Source of the DNA: Asinibacterium sp. OR53
GTDB taxonomy: Bacteria; Bacteroidota; Bacteroidia; Chitinophagales; Chitinophagaceae
DNA: 64,000 bases
Assembly: GCF_000515315.1 (NCBI RefSeq)
Contig: NZ_KI911562.1
Location: 3,644,897-3,708,896 of the forward strand
Direction: 5' to 3'
Positions 36,665-44,930 of the stretch are shown here, in pieces. Positions within the stretch are counted from its first letter, which is position 1; each line of letters begins with the position of its first letter. Below the pieces are notes generated by a model. It had not been told where the DNA came from. It worked only from the letters and a program-made list of their open reading frames with translations, and did no database searches. Position numbers and translations under genes: made by a program.

Positions 36665-37363
36665 TCATCCTTGTATCTGAACCGTCTTGCGTTCTATTCT
36701 TTTTTCATAATGGCTTCCCTGGAAAATGCGGTGCACATATACGCCCGCCACATGAATATGATCGGGATCCAGTTCGCCGGGCTGTACCAGCTCTTCTACT
36801 TCGGCAATAGTAATATCACCGGCTTTGGCCATTGAAGTAGAAAAATTCCTGGTTGCTTTCCTGAACACCAGGTTACCCTGCGCATCGCCTTTCCAGGCTT
36901 TGACAATTGCAAAAGACGCATGCAGTGCATGTTCCATCAGGTACATTTTGCCATTGAACTCCCGCACTTCTTTTCCTGCGGCTACTTCCGTACCATAACC
37001 TGCCGGCGTATAAAACGCAGGTATGCCCATGCCTGCCATTTGTATGCGGGTAGCCAGGGTTCCCTGCGGAATCAGGTCCACCTCTAATTCTCCGCTGAGC
37101 AACTGCCTTTCGAATTCTGCATTTTCGCCCACATAGCTGCTCATCATTTTTTTGATCTGCTTTGTCTTCAACAGCAGGCCCAGACCAAAATCATCCACCC
37201 CTGCATTATTGGAAATACAGGTAAGTCCGGTTACTTTTTTTTTCACCAATGCTGCAATAGAGTTTTCAGGGATCCCGTTCAGACCAAAGCCGCCGAGCAT
37301 AATAGTAGCTCCGTCGCGGATATCAAAAATGGCTTCGTCTGCATTTGCATAGACCTTGTTCAT
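36665..37363 (-). CDS. scoA: 3-oxoacid-type CoA transferase, subunit A
   Basis: Alpha subunit (232 residues) of the heteromeric CoA transferase. Family blocks are [40 protein letters not shown] and [20 protein letters not shown]. The frame opens at 37384, but that codon lies inside the promoter's -7 box (37382-37389), so I place the start at ATG 37363 ([18 protein letters not shown]). Subunit B follows after 27 bases. Likely role: ketone body or short-chain acid activation in carbon metabolism. Confidence 0.93.
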   Translation of the reverse strand: MNKVYANADEAIFDIRDGATIMLGGFGLNGIPENSIAALVKKKVTGLTCISNNAGVDDFGLGLLLKTKQIKKMMSSYVGENAEFERQLLSGELEVDLIPQGTLATRIQMAGMGIPAFYTPAGYGTEVAAGKEVREFNGKMYLMEHALHASFAIVKAWKGDAQGNLVFRKATRNFSTSMAKAGDITIAEVEELVQPGELDPDHIHVAGVYVHRIFQGSHYEKRIERKTVQIQG

Positions 37364-37381
37364 AGCGCAATCGTTAACAAC

Positions 37382-37389
37382 CAAAGATA
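37382..37389 (-). promoter_or_regulatory. -7 promoter box of the CoA transferase genes
   Basis: On the minus strand TATCTTTG is a perfect TAnnTTTG box, 18 bases before the ATG at 37363. It overlaps the first in-frame codon upstream and so decides the start of subunit A. Confidence 0.75.
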
Positions 37390-37400
37390 CTGTTTAACCG

Positions 37401-37763
37401 CTATGGTATGGCACGCTTCTTCGACAGCTGCTGTTGTTCTTTAGTAGAAAGACTTTCTACCGAATCCAGCAATTCTTTGAACTGTACCGGATGTGTTTCA
37501 TAATAACGGTAGCTCTGGTAAAATTGTTCGCGGGTAATATGGTGTATTGAGAATACCTGTTCGTACAAACGGATGTCTTCGCGTTTTTTTTGCATTGTTG
37601 AATCTTTCAAACGTTCCCTGGCGAAGAGCTCATCGGCTTTCATCATATCCCACACCACTTTTTTCATGGTGTTCACAGGTATCACTTTCGGTTTATTATC
37701 CGAACAGCCCGCCAACAACAGCGCCAGGCATCCGATCAGTTGCATCACCCCGTATTTCTTCAT
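37401..37763 (-). CDS. DUF4296 domain lipoprotein
   Basis: A 120-residue lipoprotein: MKKYGVMQLIGCLALLLAGC ends at a lipobox Cys. The helical mature part (VVWDMMKADELFARE, YEQVFSIHHITREQFYQSYR, FKELLDSVESL) matches DUF4296, a family restricted to Bacteroidota. Function unknown. It overlaps the DUF4835 gene by 4 bases and is the last gene of the coaBC-DUF4835-DUF4296 unit. Confidence 0.88.
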   Translation of the reverse strand: MKKYGVMQLIGCLALLLAGCSDNKPKVIPVNTMKKVVWDMMKADELFARERLKDSTMQKKREDIRLYEQVFSIHHITREQFYQSYRYYETHPVQFKELLDSVESLSTKEQQQLSKKRAIP

Positions 37764-38695
37764 TGCAATTCCTGTTTATAATGCGTGGCATTGACGATAT
37801 CCAATGCACTCAACAATTCTATGGCTTTTGTTCTTTCTTCCGGCGTACCTTTTTTGAAAACGCCGATCAGCTCCAGGTATTTGCCCTGCAGAAAAAATTG
37901 CAGGATCATGGTGTTGGGGTTTTCTTTATTGAAAGCATCCAGCTGTATCAACGACTGTAATATATTGGTTCTCGCTTCTTTCTCTTTGTCGTACAGGTTA
38001 TCGAACCCGGAACGGTAATAAGCATAGATCACATCGTGCATGATATTGTACCGGTTGTTGATGAGGTTTTCATTCAGCCAGTAGCGGTTACGAACGCCAT
38101 CGAAGAGGCGCCAGCCGCTGATGTTCTTGCCTTCGGGCGCATTGGTTACGATCTGTTGCGCTTTGCGGTAATACTGCTCTCCTCCTTTGGGAGAAAAAGA
38201 GTCGTAGTCGAGTCCCAGTATCGTATACGCATAATAAGCAAAGACAGCCGTGAGGTTGGCAATGGAAGCATCTGTTCCCTGCACCCTGTTCTCATTGAAC
38301 TCCACCGGTTGAAATTCCACATACCGGAATGTTACTTCGGGGTCTATATAATTCACCAGCGCTGCCTGGTAAGTGGAATTATACACTGGCCTCGCCGCCT
38401 GCACCGTGAGTGTGGCTTTGTACACATTGGGCTCTGGTACATTTTCTATATTGAGGATGAAACTGCATTCTATTTTTTCAGTCTCCCTGAATACATCATT
38501 GGTCCACTTGCGGCTGTTGAGCAGTGTAGTGAGCTGGTTTTGCAGGGTAGTGAATATTTTCCTGTCTACCGTAGAATTAACACGCGCCGCAATCACCGAC
38601 ACCCTTGCCTGTAATTCCTGTGCCGTAGCCTGCTGCAGGCACAACAGGCAAGCGAGCATGATCATCCACCCTGTCTTATGGTTTCGCATGAACAT
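37760..38695 (-). CDS. DUF4835 family protein (PorD-like, type IX secretion associated)
   Basis: A 311-residue exported protein with signal peptide (WMIMLACLLCLQQATA, cleavage before QELQ). The mature protein shows the DUF4835 pattern: RKIFTTLQNQLTTLLNSRKW, RETEKIECSFILNIENV, FRYVEFQPVEFNENRVQ and AYYAYTILGLDYDSFSPKGG. From memory, this family is annotated PorD in some databases as a type IX secretion component; I cannot verify that here. Its place in the operon between coaBC and a DUF4296 lipoprotein is conserved in the phylum. It overlaps coaBC by 20 bases. Confidence 0.88.
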   Translation of the reverse strand: MFMRNHKTGWMIMLACLLCLQQATAQELQARVSVIAARVNSTVDRKIFTTLQNQLTTLLNSRKWTNDVFRETEKIECSFILNIENVPEPNVYKATLTVQAARPVYNSTYQAALVNYIDPEVTFRYVEFQPVEFNENRVQGTDASIANLTAVFAYYAYTILGLDYDSFSPKGGEQYYRKAQQIVTNAPEGKNISGWRLFDGVRNRYWLNENLINNRYNIMHDVIYAYYRSGFDNLYDKEKEARTNILQSLIQLDAFNKENPNTMILQFFLQGKYLELIGVFKKGTPEERTKAIELLSALDIVNATHYKQELQ

Positions 38696-39878
38696 GTGTT
38701 ATGATGAAGGATACGATCTCTTCCGCCACTGCTTTTTTCGATTGCAGCCCGATCTTTTTTTCTTCGCCGGAGCGATGCAGAATAGTTACCTGGTTGGTAT
38801 CCACTCCAAAGCCTGCCGCTTCATCGTTCAGCGAATTGAGCACGATCATATCGGCATTCTTTGTTTGCAGTTTCGCCAATGCGTGTTCCCGTTCATTATT
38901 GGTTTCCAGTGCAAAGCCCGCAATGAATTGTCCCGCTTTTTTTTGCTTGCCCAACGCCAGCAATATGTCTTCGTTTTTGGTGAGCTTCAGTTCCCAGTCC
39001 GCCGCGCTCTTTTTGATCTTATTGCTGGCAACGGATACCGGCCTGTAATCGGCCACAGCCGCTGCCATTACGATCACCGCCGCATCGGGAGATGCGGCCA
39101 TACAGGCATCATACATATCAGCAGCCGACACCACCGGTACTACATGGATACCGGCATAAGCTGTTTGCTGGTGTGTAGGCCCTGTAACAAGGGTTACATC
39201 GGCTCCCTGCATGTACAAAGCTTCTGCAATGGCAAATCCCATTTTACCGGATGAATGATTACCGATGAAACGTACCGGGTCAATCGCTTCGTAAGTGGGA
39301 CCGGCAGATACCAGCGCTTTTTTGCCTTTCAGTGTTTTACTGCGCAAGAGGTGTTCTGCCAGGTATGCTACGATGGTCTCGGGCTCTGCCATCCTTCCAT
39401 CGCCATACAAGCCGCTGGCCAGTTCTCCTTTTTCCACGTTGATGAGGTGGTTGCCGTCTTTCACCAGTAAATCCATATTGCGCCGGGTGGCGGGGTGGCG
39501 CCACATGTCTTCGTCCATGGCGGGGGCCAGTACAACAGGACAGGTAGCGGATAAATACACCGCCAGCAAAGCATTATCGCAAAGCCCCTGCGCCATCTTG
39601 GCCAGGGTATTGCAACTCAGCGGCGCCAATACGAACACATCGGCCCAGCGGCCCAGCATCACGTGGTTTGACCAATCTTCCCCTTCCACCAGTTCTGTTA
39701 CAACATGGTTTTTGGAAAGGGTTGAAAGCACTACGGGTGATACGAATGTTTTGGCGGCAGGCGTCATCACCACTTTTACTTCCGCTCCTGCTTTAACCAG
39801 CAGGCGAACCAGTAATATGGCTTTGTAGGCTGCGATGCTGCCCGTAACGCCGATCAATATTTTTTTACCCTTGAGCAT
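38676..39878 (-). CDS. coaBC: bifunctional phosphopantothenoylcysteine decarboxylase / synthetase
   Basis: Two steps of coenzyme A synthesis: joins phosphopantothenate to cysteine (CoaB) and decarboxylates the product with FMN (CoaC). The 400 residues have the flavoprotein domain first (about 1-185), with the active-site His in NHVMLGRWADVFVLAPLSCN and PAMDEDMW. The flap reads GELASGLYGDGRM, with Ser where E. coli has the flap Cys. The CoaB domain (about 190-400) has SAGPTYEAIDPVRFIGNHSS and KIKKSAADWELKLTKNEDIL. A terminator separates it from rpoZ, and TTATTTTG (39896-39903, minus) may be its own -7 box. Confidence 0.95.
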   Translation of the reverse strand: MLKGKKILIGVTGSIAAYKAILLVRLLVKAGAEVKVVMTPAAKTFVSPVVLSTLSKNHVVTELVEGEDWSNHVMLGRWADVFVLAPLSCNTLAKMAQGLCDNALLAVYLSATCPVVLAPAMDEDMWRHPATRRNMDLLVKDGNHLINVEKGELASGLYGDGRMAEPETIVAYLAEHLLRSKTLKGKKALVSAGPTYEAIDPVRFIGNHSSGKMGFAIAEALYMQGADVTLVTGPTHQQTAYAGIHVVPVVSAADMYDACMAASPDAAVIVMAAAVADYRPVSVASNKIKKSAADWELKLTKNEDILLALGKQKKAGQFIAGFALETNNEREHALAKLQTKNADMIVLNSLNDEAAGFGVDTNQVTILHRSGEEKKIGLQSKKAVAEEIVSFIITHVHAKP

Positions 39879-39902
39879 AGCTGCTATTGTACCTCAAAAT
39901 AA

Positions 39903-39931
39903 CAAAAAACGACAGTCATAATAACTGTCGT
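39903..39931 (-). terminator. rho-independent terminator of bamD-rpoZ
   Basis: On the minus strand ACGACAGT (39931-39924), loop TTATTATG-like 7 bases, and ACTGTCGT (39916-39909) form an 8-bp stem followed by TTTTTTGTT. It lies 26 bases after the rpoZ stop. Confidence 0.88.
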
Positions 39932-39956
39932 TCAATGCATTTCAGAAAGATTTATC

Positions 39957-40301
39957 TTATCTGAACAGGTCGTTATCGTTGTTTCTCCTGTAATACACTT
40001 TGTTCTCCATGAATTCCTGGGTAGCCAGTATGGCCGGATTGGGCATTTTTTCATAAGCCCTGGATATTTCGATCTGCTCTTTGTTCTCGTGTATCTCTTC
40101 CAGGCTGTCTGTATGGCTGGCGAATTCTTCCAGTTTATTGTGCAGTTCTTCTCTCAAAGAGATATTGATCTGGTTGGCCCTCCTGGCAATGATGGCAATG
40201 GATTCATACAGGTTGCCCGTTTTGGATTTGATCTGCACCAGGCTTTTGGTTTCTACAACACTGGCGGTATTAGCGCTCATTTGCCTTCTTAGCTTGCTCA
40301 T
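39957..40301 (-). CDS. rpoZ: RNA polymerase omega subunit, Bacteroidota type
   Basis: A 114-residue omega-like subunit that helps assemble RNA polymerase around beta-prime. The segment NLYESIAIIARRANQINISL is the omega core helix; a charged helix (EELHNKLEEFASHTDSLEEI) and the tail NPAILATQEFMENKVYYRR are typical of the divergent Bacteroidota form. The first codons overlap the 3' end of bamD by 32 bases; Met8 is a possible alternative start. The bamD-rpoZ pairing is conserved in the phylum. Confidence 0.85.
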   Translation of the reverse strand: MSKLRRQMSANTASVVETKSLVQIKSKTGNLYESIAIIARRANQINISLREELHNKLEEFASHTDSLEEIHENKEQIEISRAYEKMPNPAILATQEFMENKVYYRRNNDNDLFR

Positions 40302-41094
40302 GTTTGAGGTTGTTTAAAAAGTTATTTGATTGTGTTTTGTACTTGTTTACGTCTTCTGTGAATTTACTGTCGGTAAACCGATCGGCAAAATCTCCACACT
40401 CCGATATTACTTTCTCGTAACGTTCTTTTTGTTTTTCTTCATAGCTCATCTGGGCGTATTTGTAGTACGACCGGATGGTCTGGTATTTATATTCATCTGC
40501 TTTCTTAGAATCAGGAAAATTATCCGATACATTGGTAAAAGCGATGGCTGCTGCCTTGTAATAACCGAGGTTATAATACAGTTGCGCCGCTTTGAAATCT
40601 TTTTCCTCCAGTTTAGCCCTGCACTTGTCTATGATCTCAGACGCATCTTTCACACGCGCAGAATTGGGGTGTGTATTGATGAAGACCTGCATCAGCTGCA
40701 TGGTCTTGTTGGTATTGGTTTGATCCAGGTCTGTTTTGGGCGATTGCTTGAAATAACAATAGGCGCGCATGTAATCACATTCTTCGCTCTTGTTACTCGT
40801 AGGGAAATTCTCTACAAAATTTTTGAAGAGGTTCTCCGCATTGAGGTAATCCTTATCATAGTAATAAGAATACGCGTACTTATAATACATGTCCTCATAG
40901 CGGGCGGTTCCCTTTACATAAGGAAAAACATCTTCAAAGAGCTGCGTTGCATGACTATAGTCCTTATTGGCATAATACTGTTCCGCCATTTTGGATTTAT
41001 ACTCATAATCTTTGCTCTTAAAGATCTTGGAGAACTTATTGGAGCATGCGCTCAGCAACAATACAAATGCCAGTAACAGAGGGGTCCTATTCAT
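40270..41094 (-). CDS. bamD: outer-membrane assembly lipoprotein BamD
   Basis: Essential lipoprotein of the BAM complex that inserts beta-barrel proteins into the outer membrane. The 274 residues start MNRTPLLLAFVLLLSAC with the lipobox Cys17. The mature part is a stack of TPR helices (AEQYYANKDYSHATQLFEDV, YMYKYAYSYYYDKDYLNAEN-like, LYYNLGYYKAAAIAFTNVSD). The frame opens at 41106, but that codon overlaps the -7 box at 41104-41111, so ATG 41094 is the likely start. It is cotranscribed with rpoZ. Confidence 0.93.
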   Translation of the reverse strand: MNRTPLLLAFVLLLSACSNKFSKIFKSKDYEYKSKMAEQYYANKDYSHATQLFEDVFPYVKGTARYEDMYYKYAYSYYYDKDYLNAENLFKNFVENFPTSNKSEECDYMRAYCYFKQSPKTDLDQTNTNKTMQLMQVFINTHPNSARVKDASEIIDKCRAKLEEKDFKAAQLYYNLGYYKAAAIAFTNVSDNFPDSKKADEYKYQTIRSYYKYAQMSYEEKQKERYEKVISECGDFADRFTDSKFTEDVNKYKTQSNNFLNNLKHEQAKKANER

Positions 41095-41103
41095 ACAAGT
41101 TGG

Positions 41104-41111
41104 CAAAATTA
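41104..41111 (-). promoter_or_regulatory. -7 promoter box of bamD-rpoZ
   Basis: On the minus strand TAATTTTG is a perfect TAnnTTTG box 9 bases before the ATG at 41094. A TTG lies 12 bases upstream of the box (41126-41124). Confidence 0.75.
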
Positions 41112-41202
41112 GTTATTTACGGGCAATTTATAAAGCCCCGTTCAGGTTTGGCGGCTCGGGTCGTTAAGAATTAGCTAAAAAGCTGATTGCCAGAGGCTGG
41201 CA

Positions 41203-41240
41203 GCAAAAAAGGTCCCGATAGGTATCGGGACCTTTTTTCA
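41203..41240 (-). terminator. rho-independent terminator of rpsA
   Basis: AAAAAAGGTCCCGATA (41205-41220) pairs with TATCGGGACCTTTTTT (41223-41238) around a 2-base loop. On the minus strand a GGTCCCGATA stem is followed by TTTTTT. It lies about 20 bases after the rpsA stop and before the bamD promoter. Confidence 0.92.
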
Positions 41241-41258
41241 CTATTACAACGAAGACGG

Positions 41259-43163
41259 TTATTTGTTTTCGCCGCCTTCTCCTTCCTGCAATTTGGCTTT
41301 GATCTCTGCCAGGGCACCCAGGTCGCCCAGGGTGGCTTTTTCTACCTTGTTCTGGATAGTCTTCACAGCTTTCTTGGTCTTGTCAGACTCAGCTCTGGCT
41401 TCTTTCTTAGCCGCCTCCTTCTCTTCTGCTATGTGCTGTTCCCAGATACGGGCATGGCTCAATACAATGCGTTTTTCGTTGCGGTCGAACTCGATCACCA
41501 TGAACTGGGCTGTTTCGTCGGCCTGCACTTGCTTGCCATCTTCTTTGTTCAGGTGGCGGTTAGGTGCAAAACCTTCCAGACCGTAGGGCAACTGTACCAG
41601 TGCTCCTTTTTCGTCCTTGCGGGTAACAGTGCCTTCATGGAGTGTGCCTACTGCGAAAGTATCTTCGAGGGCATTCCAGGGATCTTCTTCGAGTTGTTTA
41701 TGTCCGAGCTGCAATTTGCGGTTCTCTTTATCGATGCTCAGGATGATCACGTCGATGGTCTCACCTACTTTGGTATAGTCTGTAGGATGAGCGAAACGCT
41801 TCAACCAGCTGAGGTCGCTGATGTGGATCATACCGCCGATACCGGGCTCGAGTTCAACGAACACACCATAAGGCGTGATGTTCTTCACCAGTCCTTTGTG
41901 TTTGCTTCCTTCGGGGAATTTGGTTTCGATGGTATTCCATGGATCCTGGCTCATTTGTTTGATGCTCAGGCTCATCTTGCGTGCATCTTTGTCGAGCGTA
42001 ACCACTTTGGCTTCGTACTCATCTCCCAATTTGAAGAATTCCTTCGCGTTGATAGGTGTATTAGCCCAGGTGATCTCAGATACGTGCACCAGGCCTTCTA
42101 CGCCGGGCTGGATTTCCAGGAATGCACCGTAATCTTCGATGTTCACCACTTTGCCTTTTACTACAGAACCTTCTGCCAGTCCTTCAGGCAGCACATCCCA
42201 AGGATGCGGAGTCAGTTGTTTCAGACCCAGGCTGATGCGTTTTTTGTCGTCGTCGAAATCCAGTACCACCACCTGCAGTTTCTGGTCCATCTTCACCACT
42301 TCGCTCGGGTGAGAGATACGGCCCCATGAAATATCGGTGATATAAAGCAGACCATCGAGACCTCCGAGGTCCATGAACGCACCGAAATCGGTGATGTTCT
42401 TCACCACACCTTCCAGTACCTGGCCTTTTTCGAGTTTGCTCATGATCTCTGCACGCTGTGCTTCGATATCGCTTTCGATCAGGGCTTTGTGAGATACTAC
42501 GGCGTTCTTGATGGCTTCGTTGATCTTCACCACTTTGAACTCCATGGTCTTTCCTACAAACTGATCGTAATCGGTAACAGGTTTAACGTCGATCTGTGAA
42601 CCGGGCAGGAAGGTCTCCATGCCGAATACATCCACGATCAAACCACCTTTTGTTTTGCTGGTAACAGTACCGGTGATCACTTCACCAGTCTTGTGTACTT
42701 CAACGATCCTCTCCCATGCTCGGAAGATACGTGCTGACTTACGGCTCAGGTGCAGGTTACCGTTGCGGTCTTCTTTCTCAACCACCATCACTTCCACTTC
42801 ATCACCTATTTTCAGCCCCTGTACATCACGGAATTCATTCAGTGATACCAGTCCGTCACTTTTGAAACCGATGTTGATCACAACATCTGTTTTGGTGAGG
42901 GCTACTACACCACCTCTCACGATCTCACCATCTTCAATCTGTACGAAAGTGTTGTCATACACTTTGTCGTACTTTACACGGTCGGCTTCAGCATAATGAC
43001 TCACATTGCGTTTGTCGATGCTCCAGTCGAAATCATCATGCGCTGTTTCTACAACAGGCGCTTCTACAGGTGCATTTGTTGTCGCAGTAGTAGTTGCTGC
43101 TACCTCGGGGGCGGCGGCATTCTCCTGTGCATCTGCGTTTAATTGTTTGTTAATCAAGTTCAT
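41259..43163 (-). CDS. rpsA: 30S ribosomal protein S1
   Basis: mRNA-binding ribosomal protein of 634 residues. An Ala/Thr-rich, acidic N-terminal extension (about 1-50) is followed by six S1 (OB) repeats, for example VINIGFKSDGLVSLNEF, GGLIVDVFGMETFLPGSQID, GAFMDLGGLDGLLYITDISW, GAFLEIQPGVEGLVHVSEIT, GVFVELEPGIGGMIHISDLS and GALVQLPYGLEGFAPNRHL. The C-terminus is a Lys/Glu/Ala-rich helix. In Bacteroidota, which mostly lack Shine-Dalgarno sites, S1 is expected to be central to initiation. It is a single-gene unit with its own promoter and terminator. Confidence 0.97.
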   Translation of the reverse strand: MNLINKQLNADAQENAAAPEVAATTTATTNAPVEAPVVETAHDDFDWSIDKRNVSHYAEADRVKYDKVYDNTFVQIEDGEIVRGGVVALTKTDVVINIGFKSDGLVSLNEFRDVQGLKIGDEVEVMVVEKEDRNGNLHLSRKSARIFRAWERIVEVHKTGEVITGTVTSKTKGGLIVDVFGMETFLPGSQIDVKPVTDYDQFVGKTMEFKVVKINEAIKNAVVSHKALIESDIEAQRAEIMSKLEKGQVLEGVVKNITDFGAFMDLGGLDGLLYITDISWGRISHPSEVVKMDQKLQVVVLDFDDDKKRISLGLKQLTPHPWDVLPEGLAEGSVVKGKVVNIEDYGAFLEIQPGVEGLVHVSEITWANTPINAKEFFKLGDEYEAKVVTLDKDARKMSLSIKQMSQDPWNTIETKFPEGSKHKGLVKNITPYGVFVELEPGIGGMIHISDLSWLKRFAHPTDYTKVGETIDVIILSIDKENRKLQLGHKQLEEDPWNALEDTFAVGTLHEGTVTRKDEKGALVQLPYGLEGFAPNRHLNKEDGKQVQADETAQFMVIEFDRNEKRIVLSHARIWEQHIAEEKEAAKKEARAESDKTKKAVKTIQNKVEKATLGDLGALAEIKAKLQEGEGGENK

Positions 43164-43195
43164 ATCAAATATCCCGATGCTTTTATTCGGGGCGG

Positions 43196-43203
43196 CAAAG
43201 TTA
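43196..43203 (-). promoter_or_regulatory. -7 promoter box of rpsA
   Basis: On the minus strand TAACTTTG is a perfect TAnnTTTG box, 32 bases before the ATG at 43163. The leader contains a small hairpin (CCCGA 43187-43191 and TCGGG 43173-43177 read on the minus strand), a possible site of S1 autoregulation, which is a guess. Confidence 0.75.
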
Positions 43204-43347
43204 CGTAAAAAAAGCTGGAAACGGAAGTTTTTAGCTAACTCATTGACTACAGCATACTTGAGGTATTAAAATTTATGATTTTGAATGCTGCTTTTTTCCT
43301 TATCTTAACCTAGAATTTTAAACCCTAATCTAAAAATTAAAGCTACT

Positions 43348-43656
43348 ATGAAAAAGCTCCTCCTGGCCATGCTGTTGTTCGTTGGTATGGCATCTGTTTC
43401 TTTCGCTCAAACCAAGAAAGAAGAAAAGCCCGCAGCCGCTAAAGTGCATACCAAGGCCGACGGTACACCCGATAAGCGCTATAAAGAAAATAAAGAGCAT
43501 GCCGAGCACATGAAAAAAGACGGCACGCCCGATATGCGCTATAAAGAGAACAAGGGTAAAGAAGCAGCCGCTCCCGGACATACCAAGAAAGACGGTACTG
43601 CCGACAAGCGTTTCAAAGAGAATAAAGAAGACAAGGGTAAGAAAAAAGCAGCTTAG
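43348..43656 (+). CDS. small secreted basic protein with three DGTPDxRYKENK repeats
   Basis: A 102-residue protein. Signal peptide: MKKLLLAMLLFVGMASVSFA, cleavage before QTKKEEK. The mature 82 residues are nearly all repeat: TKADGTPDKRYKENK, KKDGTPDMRYKENK and KKDGTADKRFKENK, separated by Ala/His/Glu/Lys linkers, with a Lys-rich end. Strongly basic, no Cys. The repeat reminds me of the short basic adaptor motif known from chlorovirus proteins (PBCV basic adaptor), but that link is from memory and weak. It may bind acidic surface polymers or nucleic acid. It has its own terminator. Confidence 0.8.
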   Translation: MKKLLLAMLLFVGMASVSFAQTKKEEKPAAAKVHTKADGTPDKRYKENKEHAEHMKKDGTPDMRYKENKGKEAAAPGHTKKDGTADKRFKENKEDKGKKKAA

Positions 43657-43684
43657 TCCTGAGCAAAATTCTCCCCAAATAGAG

Positions 43685-43718
43685 AATGCCGCCTGTATTC
43701 CTGGCGGCATTTTTATTT
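43685..43718 (+). terminator. rho-independent terminator of the small repeat-protein gene
   Basis: AATGCCGCC (43685-43693) and GGCGGCATT (43703-43711) form a 9-bp stem with a 9-base loop, followed by TTTATTTT. It overlaps the 3' end of the convergent flavoprotein gene. Confidence 0.85.
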
Positions 43719-44930
43719 TGCAATGGCTGTTGCCGCTATCCACCCGCTGGTCCAGGCATGCTGGAAATTAAAACCACCGGTAATACCATCTACATCCATC
43801 ACTTCCCCGGCAAAGAAAAGTCCCGGCCGCAGGCGGCTCTGCATGGTATTGGCATCGATCTCGGCCAGGCGAACGCCCCCGCAGGTCACAAACTCTTCTT
43901 TGAATGTTGTTTTTCCCTGTACTTCGCATACTTGCGCAGTCAGGTTCTTCATCAACTGGTTTTGCTCTTTAGCAGGCAGGTCCGACCAGCGCATATCTGG
44001 CTGGATGCCACTTGCAGTAAGCAGGAAAAGCCATAAACGCCCGGGCAAACCAAACGGATTTTTATTACCTATCTTCTGCGCAGCATGTTCATTGCGTATG
44101 AAAGCCCATGCCTCCCGTAAGCTTTGCTCATGGTATGCTGGTACCCAATTGACCAATAAAGTAAACCTGTAGTTGCGTTCGGCCAATTCGCGGGCGCCCC
44201 AGGCCGACAAGCGCAGGATGGCCGGGCCGCTCATACCCCAATGCGTGATCAGCAACGGCCCCTCTTCTGCCAGCCGGGTACCGGTTATTTTTACGAGCGC
44301 CCTGTCAACACTCACACCCATCAACGCAGTAATGGGATTACCCGGCATGTTGAAAGTAAAAAGTGAAGGAACCGGTTCTTCAATATTATGTCCGAGTGCC
44401 CGCAACCATTGAAACATGGCAGATTTAGGATAACCGCCCGTTGCCACGCAAACAAAATCGGCCCGGAGCTGTTCGCGGTTCGTAGTAAGCAGGAAACCCT
44501 TCTCCAATGGATCAACCGTTGTTACTTCTGTATGCATGCGGATTTCCACTCCATAACGGTCCGCCTCGCGCAGCAGGCAGTCGATGATGGATTGCGATTG
44601 ATCTGTTACCGGGAACATTCTTCCATCGGCTTCGGTCTTCAATGCCACACCCCGCTCGGCAAACCATTGAATAGTATCTTGTGTATAGAACCAGTGGAAT
44701 GTTTTTTTGAGGAAGTTTTGTCCCCTCGGGTATTTCTTCACCAACCCCGGTATTTCAAAACAGGCATGCGTGGTATTGCATCGCCCGCCTCCGCTGACCT
44801 TTACTTTGGAAAGCAGTTTGTTGGTCTTTTCCAGCAGGGTTACTTTCAGCGCCGGGTTCATGCGGGCTGCATTCACCGCGCAGAAAAAGCCTGCGGCGCC
44901 TCCGCCTATGACTACTAAATGGGGTTTAAT
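43713..44930 (-). CDS. BaiN/HI0933-family FAD-dependent oxidoreductase with apparent ATT start
   Basis: A flavoprotein of 405 residues if begun at ATT 44930. The first ATG (44876) would cut off the FAD-binding motif: the upstream in-frame codons read KPHLVVIGGGAAGFFCAVNA, the classic GxGxxG dinucleotide fold with a typical N-terminus. The next blocks are LLSKVKVSGGGRCNTTHACF, CVATGGYPKSAMFQWLRALG and, near the end, LFFAGEVMDVDGITGGFNFQ, all typical of the family. Only ATT, ATT and ATA are available as start codons before the upstream TGA. The ATT shares its last base with the map stop codon (ATTAA), so translation is probably coupled. Substrate unknown. Confidence 0.85.
   Translation of the reverse strand: MKPHLVVIGGGAAGFFCAVNAARMNPALKVTLLEKTNKLLSKVKVSGGGRCNTTHACFEIPGLVKKYPRGQNFLKKTFHWFYTQDTIQWFAERGVALKTEADGRMFPVTDQSQSIIDCLLREADRYGVEIRMHTEVTTVDPLEKGFLLTTNREQLRADFVCVATGGYPKSAMFQWLRALGHNIEEPVPSLFTFNMPGNPITALMGVSVDRALVKITGTRLAEEGPLLITHWGMSGPAILRLSAWGARELAERNYRFTLLVNWVPAYHEQSLREAWAFIRNEHAAQKIGNKNPFGLPGRLWLFLLTASGIQPDMRWSDLPAKEQNQLMKNLTAQVCEVQGKTTFKEEFVTCGGVRLAEIDANTMQSRLRPGLFFAGEVMDVDGITGGFNFQHAWTSGWIAATAIAK

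Noticed and set aside
43713..44876. Flavoprotein starting at the first ATG (44876)
   Set aside because: This would remove the FAD-binding GxGxxG motif, which is intact in frame just upstream.
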